NCBI GenBank assembly: GCA_963722965.1
Contig: CAVROX010000005.1
Location: 124,001 to 188,000 of the forward strand
Source of the DNA: DATLSM01 sp963722965
GTDB lineage: Bacteria; Actinomycetota; Thermoleophilia; Solirubrobacterales; 70-9
Reading direction: 5' to 3'
DNA: 64,000 bases
Shown here: in pieces, positions 36,001 to 45,817 of the stretch
How the letters are laid out: every line of letters begins with the position of its first letter
How positions within the stretch are numbered: the stretch's first letter is position 1
The notes under the pieces: model-generated
The model's database searches: none
The model's input: only the letters and a program-made list of their open reading frames with translations
What the model was told of the DNA's origin: nothing
Made by a program: the position numbers and the translations under genes

Positions 36001-36047
36001 CCGCAGAGTTCTACCTGTCTGAGCGGCGACGAGCGGCGGGGCGGCTC

Positions 36048-37207
36048 TCAGCCGCTTGTCCCGCTTTCGGGCCGCTTGCCGAGCGTCACCTCGACCTGCT
36101 TGCGCTGGTTGTCGCGGAGGATCGTCAGCGTCGCCTTCTGCCCCGGTGCGTGGGCTTCGGTGTCGCGGGCGAGGTCTTCGGGGCTGATCACCGGGCGCCC
36201 GTCGAAGGCGAGAATCACGTCGCCGCCGGTGCGGTACTCGGCGGCCTGGAACTGGATCTTGCCGGTGCCCCCCTTCAGCCCGGCCCGCGCGGCCGGCCCA
36301 CCGGGGACGACCTCCGCGATCAACCCGCCGAACTTGGTGTCGAGTCCGAGCTTGGCGGCAAGCTGCGGGTAAAGCGGCTGGCTGGAGACCCCGAGGTAGG
36401 CGTATTCGGCCTTGCCCTTCGCCTGCAGCTGCGCGACCGAGCGCTTGACCACCGAGATCGGAACAGCGAAACCGACCCCGTCGTTGGCGCCGGAGTTTGT
36501 CTCGATCTGCTGGTTGATCCCGATCACCTGGGCGTTTGCGTTGAGCAGCGGGCCGCCGGAGTTGCCGGGGTTGATCGAGGCATCGGTCTGGATCGCTCCC
36601 TCGATCTCGAACTGGGTCAGCGATTTGACCGAGCGATCGGTCGCCGAGACGACTCCGACCGATAGCGACTGTTGCTCGCCGAAGGGACTGCCGATCGCCG
36701 CCACCGGCTCGCCGACCACCAGCTTGTGGTCATCGCCGAGCGCCAGCGGGTGCAGTTGCAGCCCGGGGGGCGGGGTGACCTTGAGCAGGGCGACGTCGGC
36801 GAAAGGGTCGAAGCCGAGGATCTTGGCGGAGACGACGTTGCGGTCAGTGAATTCGACGAAGACCGCCTTCGCGGGGACGCGCTTGCCGCCCGATTCGACC
36901 GTGACCACGTGGGCGTTGGTGACGATTTCGCCGTTGTGGTTGAGCTCGAAGCCCGAGCCCTCGGCGGCGCTCGGTCCGCTGCCTTCGGCCGGGCCGAAGA
37001 CCGAGCGGATCGTGACCACGCCGGGGAAGCTTCGCGGTAGACCCGGGCTGCATTGAAGCCGCTTTCGGCGGCCTCGACGGCAACCTTCGGCAGGGTGCCG
37101 CCGCCAAACGCCTGCGAGGTGGAGGTTGAGCCGCCGCTTGAACCCCCGCAGCCGGCGAGGAGTGCCAAGGCCAGCGCCAGCGCTGCGGCAGAGACCGCCT
37201 TTCGCAT
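36048..37207 (-). CDS. HtrA/DegP-type serine protease, lipoprotein-like, one frameshift
   Basis: Start at 37207 with a lipoprotein signal peptide (AAALALALALLAGCGGSS, lipobox Leu-Ala-Gly-Cys). About 60 residues later the frame shifts near 37025, and the protease domain follows: IVTNAHVV holds the catalytic His, DPFADVALLKV the Asp, and DASINPGNSGGPLL the Ser. A PDZ domain (FGGLIAEVVPGGPAARAGLK; GGDVILAFDGRPVISPEDLA) covers the C-terminal third. About 385 residues in total, one PDZ. Likely membrane-tethered envelope quality control. Downstream of a two-component system on the same strand, as often seen for htrA. Confidence 0.9.
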
Positions 37208-37221
37208 CACGCCTGGACCTC

Positions 37222-37247
37222 TGCCGCCGCCGGGAGCCGCGGCGGCA
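37222..37247. terminator. Hairpin between the histidine kinase and htrA
   Basis: TGCCGCCGC at 37222-37230 pairs with GCGGCGGCA at 37239-37247, loop of eight. It lies 15-40 bp past the kinase stop in the direction of transcription and just before the protease start, with no T-tract. It could terminate or dampen read-through. Confidence 0.45.
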
Positions 37248-37261
37248 AGGGCTGGACCCGA

Positions 37262-38278
37262 TCAGGTGGACAGGTCGAGGGTAAAGGCGGTGAAGCGCTT
37301 GCTGGAGGTGATCGCGATCCGACCCTCCATCCGCTGTGCCAGCTCCCTGGCGATCGCCAGCCCCAGGCCCGAGCCACCGGCGGAGTCGGCAGTGTAAAAG
37401 CGCTCGAAGACCCGCCCCTGTACGCGCTGGGGTATCCCGGTTCCCTCATCGGAGACAGTCAGCTCTGCGCGGTGGTTTGCCGAGTAGGTGGTCACGGTTA
37501 CCTTGGTGCCCTCGGGGGTGTGGGTAAGGGCGTTGTCGAGCAGGATACGGATGATCTGTCGCACCCGGTCCGGATCGGCACGGGCGATCGCGGGGGTCTC
37601 CGGCGTGCGCAGCTCCAGGCGCGAGCCGCGACGGTCCGCACGCGGACCGAACTCCCGTGCAACCTCGCGCGCCAGGGTGCCGAGGTCGACGCTGCGCGAC
37701 TGCATCACCAGGGCACCAGCGTCGAGCTGGGAGAGGTCGAGCAGGTCCGCGGTCAGCTTCGTCAGCCGCTCGATCTGTTTGCGCATCGTGTGCACGAACT
37801 CGGCCCGCTCCGCTGGGCTAGGGTCCTCCTCTTCGAGCAGCTCGACGAATCCGCCGAGGCTGAAGATCGGCGTGCGCAGCTCGTGGGAGGCGTTGGCGAT
37901 GAATTGCTTGCGAGCGATGTCAAGCTCGGCGAGGCGACGCTGCATCTCGTTGAAGGTGCGGGCCAGCTGTCCCAGTTCACCCACGGCGGCGATCGGTATC
38001 TGGGTCTCGAAGTTGCCGTCGGCGACCTTGCGGGCGGCGTCCTGTAGTCGCGAGATCTGGCCCGCCGCCATCTGCGCAAAATAGACCCCCACGATTGTCG
38101 TCGCCACCAGGGCGATCAACCCGCCGAGCACCATCTGTCCCTTGACCTGGGAGATGCTGTGCGGAGTTGGACCGACCCCGAACACGTAGACGTAGAGGAC
38201 GGCGAGGGTGCCGAGGCAGATTGCCACCGCGGTGACGGTGATCCTGCTGCCGAGGTTGGTGAGGCGGGGACGCCGCAT
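37262..38278 (-). CDS. Sensor histidine kinase
   Basis: 338 residues. Two transmembrane helices (TAVAICLGTLAVLYVYVFG and MVLGGLIALVATTIVGVYF) enclose only a short outer loop of about 15 residues, so the signal is probably sensed in or at the membrane. HAMP follows (RLQDAARKVADGNFETQIP). The H-box is FIANASHELRTPIFSLGGF, the N-box is ILLDNALTHTPEGTKVTV, and the G-boxes are SDEGTGIPQRV and GGSGLGLAIARELA. Starts immediately after the response regulator stop (their codons abut). Target genes are not evident; htrA downstream is a candidate. Confidence 0.95.
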   Translation of the reverse strand: MRRPRLTNLGSRITVTAVAICLGTLAVLYVYVFGVGPTPHSISQVKGQMVLGGLIALVATTIVGVYFAQMAAGQISRLQDAARKVADGNFETQIPIAAVGELGQLARTFNEMQRRLAELDIARKQFIANASHELRTPIFSLGGFVELLEEEDPSPAERAEFVHTMRKQIERLTKLTADLLDLSQLDAGALVMQSRSVDLGTLAREVAREFGPRADRRGSRLELRTPETPAIARADPDRVRQIIRILLDNALTHTPEGTKVTVTTYSANHRAELTVSDEGTGIPQRVQGRVFERFYTADSAGGSGLGLAIARELAQRMEGRIAITSSKRFTAFTLDLST

Positions 38279-38987
<709 letters not shown>

Positions 38988-38994
38988 AATGTAC

Positions 38995-39024
38995 TTGGAC
39001 GCATGTGCTAGTACTAAGTACTAA
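38995..39024 (+). promoter_or_regulatory. Putative promoter with overlapping palindromic operator
   Basis: TTGGAC at 38995-39000 and TACTAA at 39019-39024, 18 bp apart, read toward the small gene at 39047. The segment 39009-39023, TAGTACTAAGTACTA, is a perfect seven-base inverted repeat around one central base and covers the -10 box. It lies between two divergent genes, one of which encodes the response regulator, so it is a reasonable operator for that or another regulator. Confidence 0.5.
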
Positions 39025-39046
39025 GGATCGCGAGTAGGAGGTCGAT

Positions 39047-39247
39047 ATGAGACGCAGGATGCAACCGCGACAGCTGAAGAGCCTAGTTGAGTCCGGCCAC
39101 TACAAGCCAGAGCCATCGCTGGTGGCCGAGGCGATGCTGCGCCGTCGGGGTGTGAGGGGGCTCTTGGGGGACCCTCGACTCTCTTTCAAAGTCAACGCAG
39201 CTGGTCGTACCCCTCCGTCTTCAGCAGCTGGCCACCGGGCAGCCTGA
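39047..39247 (+). CDS. Small FlgM-like protein
   Basis: 66 residues with an excellent ribosome site (AGGAGG at 39036-39041, five bases before the ATG). SLVESGHYKPEPSLVAEAML resembles the sigma-28-binding C-terminal motif of FlgM anti-sigma factors (x-G-x-Y-x-V-D-P-x-x-V-A-E-A-M/I-L). No flagellar genes are visible in the window, so a relation to another sigma factor or a different role is possible. The last ~25 residues overlap the 3' end of thiL on the other strand and look unstructured; the real C-terminus could be nearer residue 42 if a base is wrong in the G run at 39157-39175. Confidence 0.65.
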   Translation: MRRRMQPRQLKSLVESGHYKPEPSLVAEAMLRRRGVRGLLGDPRLSFKVNAAGRTPPSSAAGHRAA

Positions 39248-40173
39248 TCTCGACTCCCTCACCGGCGGCAACCTGCGCCGATCTGGGTCAGGGCCGTCTC
39301 GGCCTCACTCAGCATCGAGGCCGCCTCGTTCAGCCGCTCGGCGGGCAACGCCGCCAGCAGCTCGTAGTCCTCACCGCCGGAGAGGGCCAGCTCGATCGGG
39401 TCCCACCCGGCGGCCGCCGCGACCTCGGCGACGCCGTCGGCTATCGGCAGCGCCGCGACCTCGATTCGCAGCAGGGCCCCGCTCTCCTCCGCGATCCGCC
39501 GCGCGTCCCCAGCCAGCCCGTCGCTTAGGTCGATCATCGCCCGCGCACCGCAACGCGCCAGGGCACGGCCGGCGCTGAGGCGGGCCCGCGGTTCGAGCTG
39601 GCGGCGGCGCAGCCGGCCCGCGATCTCCTCGCCGACTGCACGGTTCAGCTGGGGTACCTCGAGCAGCAGCAAGCCCGCAGCCGCGCCGCCGATCTCCCCA
39701 GTCAGCGCCAGCAGGTCGCCGGGGCGTGCCCCGTCGCGGCCGACCAACAGCTCCGGGCGCGGCGCGTGTCCGACCACGGTCAGCGCGACGCTGAGAGCCG
39801 GGGCCGCGGACCAGGTCCCCGCCGGCCAGCGTGGTGCCCGTCTCGCTGGCAAGCGAGGCGATCGCGTCGATCAACTCGAGGCAGCCGTCCTCATCGAGAT
39901 CGGGGGGGACGGTGAGGGCGAGGTATGCCTCACCCGGATCGGCGCCCATCGCCGCCAGGTCAGAGAGGGCGGTGGCGAGCGCCTTGCGACCGATCTGCGC
40001 CAGGCTTGCCTGCCCGCGGCGGAAGTGGACCCCCTCGACCGCAGCGTCGACCGAGGTGGCGGTTGCACCACCTGGCACGGTGACCGCCGCGTCGTCGCCG
40101 ATCCCGATCCGCACCCGCGGCCCGGCGCCGGCAGCCGTTTCCGCACCCGCGCCAGCAACTCAAACTCGCCCAT
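39192..40173 (-). CDS. thiL: Thiamine-monophosphate kinase, about three apparent frameshifts
   Basis: Phosphorylates thiamine monophosphate to the diphosphate. Starts MGEFELLARVRKRLPAPG at 40173. After a shift near 40125 it reads RIGIGDDAAVTVPGG (metal/ATP site) and SVDAAVEGVHFRRG. A shift near 39815 leads to the GD-rich domain with VVGHAPRPELLVGRDGARPG and MIDLSDGLAGDARRIAEESG, then ALSGGEDYELLAALP. A shift near 39275 restores the end VEIRLPGGQLLKTEGYDQLR and the stop at 39192. Total about 325 residues, as expected for ThiL. Confidence 0.85.
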
Positions 40174-40255
40174 CGCGCGATTGTCCCCTGATCTTCGTTG
40201 AGCGGTCACAGCGACGGAATCTGAGAGCGGCGCGCGTCACTAAGGTGCGACGAAC

Positions 40256-41325
40256 GTGGAGGGACGCCAGCCACTTCTGCACCGCCTTGGTGAGGCCGGG
40301 GCGCGGTTCGGGAACCGCCCCCCGCGCAGCCGCGGTCTGCGGCTTGCGATCCAGCTCGGCCTGGCCCTGGTGATCTTCGGTTTCCTCGTCCTCACCGTCG
40401 TCGATCAGTGGGCCGAAATCAAGAGCAAGGGCGTCCACTTCCACGGCCTCTGGCTGATTCCGGCCTTCGTCGTCCTGCCCTGCTTTTACGCGCTCAGCGC
40501 GCTTGGCTGGGACCTCACCCTGCGCTTCCTCGGCTACCGGATCGGGGCCGGCCGCGCCCAGGTCGCCTGGGGCAGCCGCTGCTCGCCCGCTACGTGCCCG
40601 GCAGCGTTCTCTACGTGCTTGGCAGGGTCCTGCTCTCCGAGCGGGCCGGCGTGCCGCGGCGCATCACGATCACCAGCATCGTCTACGAGCAGGCGATCTC
40701 GGCAACGTCGGCGATCGCCGTTGCCGCCTACTTCATCATCAACCACCCCGACCTGCAGGGGCAACCACTGCGCTGGTCGGTGCTGCTTCTCATTCCGCTG
40801 GCGATCGTCCTGCTGCACCCGCGTGTCTTCGGGCCGCTGGCCAACCGGGTGATGCACGCCTTCGGCCGCGAGCCTTTACCGGCAGTGATCTCGCTGCGCG
40901 GGGTGCTCGCCCTGCTTGTCTTCTACTCACTCAACTGGGGGGTCGTCGCGGTTGGGATCTACTGCGTCGCTCGCTCGGTGACCACGATCCCCTTCAGTGA
41001 CGTCCTCATCGTCGGCTCAGCACAGGCGATCGGTTATTTCGCCGCCCTGGTCACGCTGGTCGCCCCCGCCGGCCTCGGCGTACGCGATGCGGCCTTTGCC
41101 TGGGCGGTGAAGGTGGCCACCCCCGGCGACAGCTTCGCCGTCGGCTCGCTGATCGCGATTGCCGTGCGGGCGGTGCTGACGGTGGTCGAGGTGATCTACG
41201 TCGGCATCGTCACCGCGGTCGGCCGCCGGCAGGGCTGGACCGTGCCCACCGGAGTTCTTCACGCATCTGCCGAGGAGCAGGCTGCCGGTCCCGCCGCGGG
41301 CGCCCACAGCCCCGAGATCATCTGA
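40256..41325 (+). CDS. YbhN/AglD-type (UPF0104) integral membrane protein, one frameshift
   Basis: GTG start. Eight or so hydrophobic segments over ~355 residues: LAIQLGLALVIFGFLVLTVV, then WLIPAFVVLPCFYALSALGW. One shift near 40565-40580 leads into ARYVPGSVLYVLGRVLLSER, the conserved signature of the lysylphosphatidylglycerol-synthase transmembrane/UPF0104 family. VAPAGLGVRDAAFAWAV is the second conserved block. These membrane proteins are implicated in lipid or lipid-linked sugar handling, without a firm reaction. It is followed convergently by a GT-C gene, so a lipid-linked glycan role is reasonable. Confidence 0.85.
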
Positions 41326-41349
41326 GGCCGGGGGCCCCGGGATGTTCGC

Positions 41350-42420
41350 TCAGGGAAGCCTGGCGCCGAGCTGGAAGGCTGTGAGAGCGAGGGCGAGGAA
41401 CTGGAGCCGGCGATCCCTGGAGAGGGTGATCAGGGGTAGGGCCCAGATCAGATACCAAGGAAGCAGCCAGGAGGTGGCGATAAGGAGGCCGAAAGATGCC
41501 CAGGCGGAGGCACGCAGCCAGTCGCCTCCACGCCAGCTCCAGGCCAGCAAATAGGCGACCAGGGCCGCGTAGAGCGCAAGGGCGCCGACCCTCGTCGACT
41601 GCTTGCCGAGGCCGGTTATTCGGGCGGCGGTCGAGGGGATGCCGAGGTGGCTCGTCTTTGTCTGGTTTTCTCCGGCGAGTCCGATCGCGTTCAGCCACTG
41701 CCAGCCGAAACAGAGGTAGGAAACCGCGAGCACCGCGGCCAGGGCGATGGCCGCGCCGAGCAACAATCGCCGCCGCCGGCCGGCGCCCAACAGGGCAAAG
41801 GGGGCGAGCAGGGCACTCGAGGCCTTGACCGCTGCCGCCGCAACCAACGCCGCCCCGCCGGCGCCCTCCCTTGCCCCGAGAACGCCGGCGACACCGAGCA
41901 TCGCAATCAGCATCGCCAGGGCGTCATTGTGGCCGCCCCCGACTACGTGGACCAAGACCAACGGGTTGAGGGCGACGAAGACCGCCGCTCGCTGGGGCTC
42001 AAGACCGCGAAGCGGTGCCATCCGGGCGCAGATCGCGGCGATTCCGAGCACCGAGACTCCGGCCAGGACCTTCAGCACCCAGACCGCGGTTGAGACCCCC
42101 AGCCAGGCGAGCGGGTAGCTGACCAGCGTGAACAGCGGCCCGTAGGCACTTGGCGTGTGGGGCCAGGTGACATCGGCAAAGGCGGGGTCGGCCGGGGCGG
42201 CGGCGGGTCCGCGCAGGTAAGGGTTGATGCCGTGCACGACTCCGAGCCGGGCGTAGTCGACGTAGCTGTAGATGTCGTGGGAGAGCAGCGGCGGGAGGAC
42301 AGCGAAGAAGGCGACCAGCACAGCGATTACCGTCCAGACAACCGCTCGGCCGAGCGTGGGCGCCAGGAGCAAGAGCCCCAGATAGGCGCCAAAGCCAGCC
42401 CACATGAGGGCATCGGCCAC
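41350..42420 (-). CDS. Polyprenol-phosphate-mannose-dependent mannosyltransferase-like (GT-C, MptB-like)
   Basis: 356 residues from a GTG, nine or more transmembrane segments. SHDIYSYVDYARLGVVHGIN contains the loop Asp typical of GT-C enzymes, followed by HTPSAYGPLFTLVSYPLAWL; FVALNPLVLVHVVGGGHNDA is the second signature of the MptA/MptB group. At 356 residues it is shorter than the ~500 of mycobacterial MptB: an in-frame stop, which is also the PBP1A stop, lies 18 bp upstream, so an N-terminal part is truly absent. Likely adds sugars from a lipid-linked donor on the outer face of the membrane. Confidence 0.8.
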   Translation of the reverse strand: MADALMWAGFGAYLGLLLLAPTLGRAVVWTVIAVLVAFFAVLPPLLSHDIYSYVDYARLGVVHGINPYLRGPAAAPADPAFADVTWPHTPSAYGPLFTLVSYPLAWLGVSTAVWVLKVLAGVSVLGIAAICARMAPLRGLEPQRAAVFVALNPLVLVHVVGGGHNDALAMLIAMLGVAGVLGAREGAGGAALVAAAAVKASSALLAPFALLGAGRRRRLLLGAAIALAAVLAVSYLCFGWQWLNAIGLAGENQTKTSHLGIPSTAARITGLGKQSTRVGALALYAALVAYLLAWSWRGGDWLRASAWASFGLLIATSWLLPWYLIWALPLITLSRDRRLQFLALALTAFQLGARLP

Positions 42421-42438
42421 CCCAGGGGAGATAGTCAG

Positions 42439-44598
42439 CTAACCGCTCCCCGCGTTGGCGGGTGGCGCGCCCTTGCCCACCCCGCCGCCGGTCGCGGGTG
42501 GGGAGCTCTGTTCCCGCGGCAGCGGTGGCGGCAGCGGCGCCGGCTTTTGCCCCAACCCGGGCGCGTAGGCATCCGGGTTATAGCCGCCGACCGCGGCGGA
42601 CCCCTTCGGCGGCGGGCCGGCCCCGCCTGCGACCCGACCGCCGCCGGTCCCCCCAGAGCCCGGTGCCGTGACCGTGTACTGGCCGAAGAACGGCGCCCAG
42701 CTCGGCCTCCCCGGTGCCCGGCGGATCTCGACGCACTGCACTCTTGCGTTGGCGTAGAGGGAGTGCCAGATCTCCGCCGGGAAGGTCCCACCGAAGACGA
42801 TGATCCCTTGCACGTCCGTCATCGAGATGCCGTTGGACTGTGGGTAGCCGACCCAGACTGCGGTCTCCAGGTTGGGCTGGTAACCGGAGAACCAGGCGTC
42901 GGTGTAGTTGTCCGTCGTCCCCGTCTTACCCGCCTGCCCCCCGCAGCCCGTGTAGGCCGCGGTCCCCGTCCCTTCGGTGATGTTGTCGCGCAGCAGCCGC
43001 GTCACCTGGTAGGCGACCTGTCGGCTGATCACCCGCCGCGGGTCGGGTGCTTCGGGGTGCTCGACCCTTCCCCCGGGGAATACCACCCGCCGGATCGCGA
43101 CCGGGTCGTGGTGGATGCCGCCGGAGGCAAGCGTCGAGTAGGCATCGGCCAGTTCCAGCGGCGAGACGCCGTAGCGCAGGCCGCCGATCCCTTCCGCTGG
43201 CAGCCCTTGCAGGTGGGTTTCGATCCCCATCGACTTCGCCGTTGCCGCGACGTTCCCCGGGCCCACTCCGAGGTCGAGCTGGGCAAAGACGGTGTTGTCA
43301 GATGTGACGGTCGCCTGCTTTAGGTTGATCTTGCCCTGGTAACCCTCATCGGCGGTATGCACCGTCCAGTGCCCCCACTTCGGCAGGTTGAGGTTGAGGG
43401 GTTTGGAGACGTAGTAGGTGCTGTAGGGATCGATTCCCTGCTTCAGCGCCGTGGTCAGGACGAACGCCTTGAAGGTGGAACCCGGCTGGCGGTGTCCCTG
43501 CGCCGCGAGATTGAACTGGTTGTGGGTGGAGGGGGAGTTGGAGAGCATCGCCTTGATTTCCCCGTTGCGCGGGTCGATCGAGACCAGCGCCGAGGAGGGA
43601 TCGGTGGGGTAGGGGAGGGTGGAGCGCATCGCATCCAGCCCGACGCTCCCCAGCCTGGGATCGACCGTCGTGTAGACCTTCAGCCCCCCTTTGCGCACAG
43701 TCGCGGCGCCGTACTTTTCGATCAACCTGTTTTCGACGTAGTCGAAGAAGTAGGGCTGGCGATGTTGAAAGTAGCCGTGGGAGAGGTCGAGCTCGAGGCC
43801 GCTGCGCTCCGCCCGCGCCGCCGCCGCCGCGGAGACGTAGCCGAGTGAGGCCAGCTTCCCGAGGACCTCATTGCGGCGCAGCCGAGCCGCGCCGGGGTGA
43901 AGGATCGGGTTGTACTCAGAGGGTGCCTGCGGCAGCCCCGCCAGCAGCGCCTCCTGCTCCAGGCGCAGGTGCCACACCGGCCTGGAGAAGTAGATCCGCG
44001 AGGCGGCCCCCACGCCGACCGTTGTGCTGCCGGCGATCGTCCCGTAGGAGGCGGTGTTCAGGTACTGGCCGAGGATTTCGCGCTTGGAGTGCTGCTGCGC
44101 GTACTCGATCGCCAGCTTCGCTTCGACGATCTTGCGTTCGAGGTTGCGGGCCGGGCGCCGGATGCAGAGGTTACGGACGAGCTGCTGGGTGATCGTCGAG
44201 CCTCCCTCGACCGCCTTGCCCGCTTCCAGGTCCTTCAGCGCTGCGCGCAAGATTCCTTCGGGGTCAAGCGCCCCGTGCTGGTAAAAGCGCTGGTCCTCGA
44301 TCGCGATCGTCGCCTCCTGCAGATCGCGGGGTACCCGCCTGATTGCCACCGGCGCGGCTGCGAGTTCGGAGGCGATTACGCCGAGCCTGCTGCCGTCGCC
44401 GGCGTAGAGGACCGTATTGGCGCCTCTGTCCACCGGCCTGCAGGTGGCCAGCGACGGCGCCTTGGCGGCTACATTCAGCACCCAGGAAGTGACGGCGATG
44501 AGTGCGATCACGACTACGGCTACGATCGCCATCGCGGCGACCAGCAGTTTCTGGCGGGCGCTGCCACGGCGCCGGTGGCGTCGGCTGCGCTGGGTCAT
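42439..44598 (-). CDS. Class A penicillin-binding protein (PBP1A-like)
   Basis: 719 residues, bifunctional glycan polymerase and cross-linker. One N-terminal anchor (LLVAAMAIVAVVVIALIAV) after an Arg-rich stretch. The glycosyltransferase domain has EDQRFYQHGALDPEGILRAA (catalytic Glu) and GGSTITQQLVRNLCI. The transpeptidase domain has the three active-site motifs: GSTFKAF (SxxK), SDN (in TSDNTVFAQL) and KTGTT. The C-terminus is a ~90-residue Gly/Pro-rich tail. The gene is next to the GT-C gene and near the L,D-transpeptidase gene at 45.8 kb. Confidence 0.95.
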   Translation of the reverse strand: MTQRSRRHRRRGSARQKLLVAAMAIVAVVVIALIAVTSWVLNVAAKAPSLATCRPVDRGANTVLYAGDGSRLGVIASELAAAPVAIRRVPRDLQEATIAIEDQRFYQHGALDPEGILRAALKDLEAGKAVEGGSTITQQLVRNLCIRRPARNLERKIVEAKLAIEYAQQHSKREILGQYLNTASYGTIAGSTTVGVGAASRIYFSRPVWHLRLEQEALLAGLPQAPSEYNPILHPGAARLRRNEVLGKLASLGYVSAAAAARAERSGLELDLSHGYFQHRQPYFFDYVENRLIEKYGAATVRKGGLKVYTTVDPRLGSVGLDAMRSTLPYPTDPSSALVSIDPRNGEIKAMLSNSPSTHNQFNLAAQGHRQPGSTFKAFVLTTALKQGIDPYSTYYVSKPLNLNLPKWGHWTVHTADEGYQGKINLKQATVTSDNTVFAQLDLGVGPGNVAATAKSMGIETHLQGLPAEGIGGLRYGVSPLELADAYSTLASGGIHHDPVAIRRVVFPGGRVEHPEAPDPRRVISRQVAYQVTRLLRDNITEGTGTAAYTGCGGQAGKTGTTDNYTDAWFSGYQPNLETAVWVGYPQSNGISMTDVQGIIVFGGTFPAEIWHSLYANARVQCVEIRRAPGRPSWAPFFGQYTVTAPGSGGTGGGRVAGGAGPPPKGSAAVGGYNPDAYAPGLGQKPAPLPPPLPREQSSPPATGGGVGKGAPPANAGSG

Positions 44599-44631
44599 GC
44601 GAGACAGCGTACTTCCGCCGCGCCTGCCCGT

Positions 44632-45048
44632 TCAGGCCTGGGTGTCCCCGGTGGAGTGGTTGTGCACGATTCCGTCGACGAGCATCTGGTTGGGGATGAC
44701 GATGGCGCTGCCGTCGCCCGGGTCGACGTAGGTATAGGAGAGGGTGATATCGGTGACCCGACCTTCGATTTCTTCAAAGCCAATCCGGTCACCGATCCTG
44801 ATCGGCTGGGTAACCGCGAGCTGCACCCCGGCGACCATGTTGGCGATCGTGTGCTGCGCGGCAAATCCAACGATCAGGCCGATTACCGCGGTCGAGGCGA
44901 GGATCCCGGTCGCCAGCCGCTTCAGCTCGGTGAACTGACTGAGCACGATCGCCGCCAGGACCACGATGACCGCCACCAAGACCAGGCGGCGGAGCACCCG
45001 AAGGCGCGTCCGCGTGGACCGCGAGACCTGTGAGACTGCCGGCGACAT
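44632..45048 (-). CDS. Minimal MscS-type mechanosensitive channel protein
   Basis: 138 residues. One or two hydrophobic segments (LRRLVLVAVIVVLAAIVLSQ; ILASTAVIGLIVGFAAQHTI). The latter is the pore-lining helix with the Gly/Ala pattern and the conserved Gln-x-x-Ile/Leu-x-Asn step. The beta-domain follows (QPIRIGDRIGFEEIEGRVTD; VIPNQMLVDGIVHNHS). The chain stops there, without the C-terminal alpha/beta domain of E. coli MscS (286 aa). The sequence looks complete, not broken. Its start codon overlaps the start codon of the divergent CPBP gene. Confidence 0.85.
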   Translation of the reverse strand: MSPAVSQVSRSTRTRLRVLRRLVLVAVIVVLAAIVLSQFTELKRLATGILASTAVIGLIVGFAAQHTIANMVAGVQLAVTQPIRIGDRIGFEEIEGRVTDITLSYTYVDPGDGSAIVIPNQMLVDGIVHNHSTGDTQA

Positions 45049-45733
45049 GGAGGCAAATCTATCCGCAAAGCGCCAGTTCCCCTACGCCAACTGGGGACCC
45101 CTCGCCGCCCTCCTCGGGGTCGTGCTGGCGTTCGGCATCCAGTTCGCTATGGCGATCCCGGTGGTCCTTATCTCCCCCCCGGTTCACGGCGAATTCGCCG
45201 ACGCCGCGAACGTCGTTCTCCAGTTCATCACCGCGGTCGGTTTTGTCGCGGCGCCGCTGGTCATCGCGATGCGGCATCGCGGCAGCGCCCGGGAGGCGAT
45301 CTCCCGCCTCGGTGTGCGCCGCTTCGGTCCCTCCGCCCTGAAGTGGATGGCGGCGGCGATCGGCGTCTACCTGTTCTGCAGCTTCCTCTACACGGTGCTG
45401 GCCGGCCAGCCCCACCAAAAGGACATCGCCATGGGCTTTGGCGCGGTGCCCTTCCAGGTGCTGCTGATCGTCATCGCGGCCCCGATCAGCGAGGAGTTCT
45501 GCTTCCGCGGGATGCTCTTCGGTGGCTTGCGCACCCGCCTCCCGCGCCTCGCTGCGGCGCTGCTCAGCGGCGCCATCTTCGGTGGCCTGCACGCCACCAC
45601 CGGTGTCAGCGCCATCCCCCCGCTGATCGTCTTCGGCTTTCTCCTCGCCCTCCTCTATGAGAAGACCGGCTCGATCATCCCCGGCATCCTCCTGCACATG
45701 CTGAACAACTCAGTAGCCCTGCTCGGGCACTAG
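45047..45733 (+). CDS. CPBP-family intramembrane metalloprotease
   Basis: 228 residues from the ATG at 45047; the open frame further upstream overlaps the divergent MscS gene. Hydrophobic throughout (LAALLGVVLAFGIQFAMAIP; LQFITAVGFVAAPLVIAM). Catalytic motifs of the CAAX-protease/bacteriocin-processing family: PISEEFCFRGMLFG (EExxxR), SGAIFGGLHATTG (FxxxH) and LHMLNNSVALL (HxxxN). The substrate is unknown. The two divergent genes leave no room for a separate promoter region. Confidence 0.88.
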   Translation: MEANLSAKRQFPYANWGPLAALLGVVLAFGIQFAMAIPVVLISPPVHGEFADAANVVLQFITAVGFVAAPLVIAMRHRGSAREAISRLGVRRFGPSALKWMAAAIGVYLFCSFLYTVLAGQPHQKDIAMGFGAVPFQVLLIVIAAPISEEFCFRGMLFGGLRTRLPRLAAALLSGAIFGGLHATTGVSAIPPLIVFGFLLALLYEKTGSIIPGILLHMLNNSVALLGH

Positions 45734-45817
45734 CGGCTCAGGTCAAGGGTTCGCGAGGGCGGCCCTGCTCCACAGGCGAGGGCCAGTCGCCATTTTGACC
45801 GCCAACTGGAAGGTTAT

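Noticed and set aside
39047..39247. Dismissing the 66-codon plus-strand frame as thiL antisense
   Set aside because: Only its last ~55 bases overlap thiL. It has a strong ribosome site, its own promoter-like sequence and a FlgM-like motif, so I kept it as a gene at moderate confidence.
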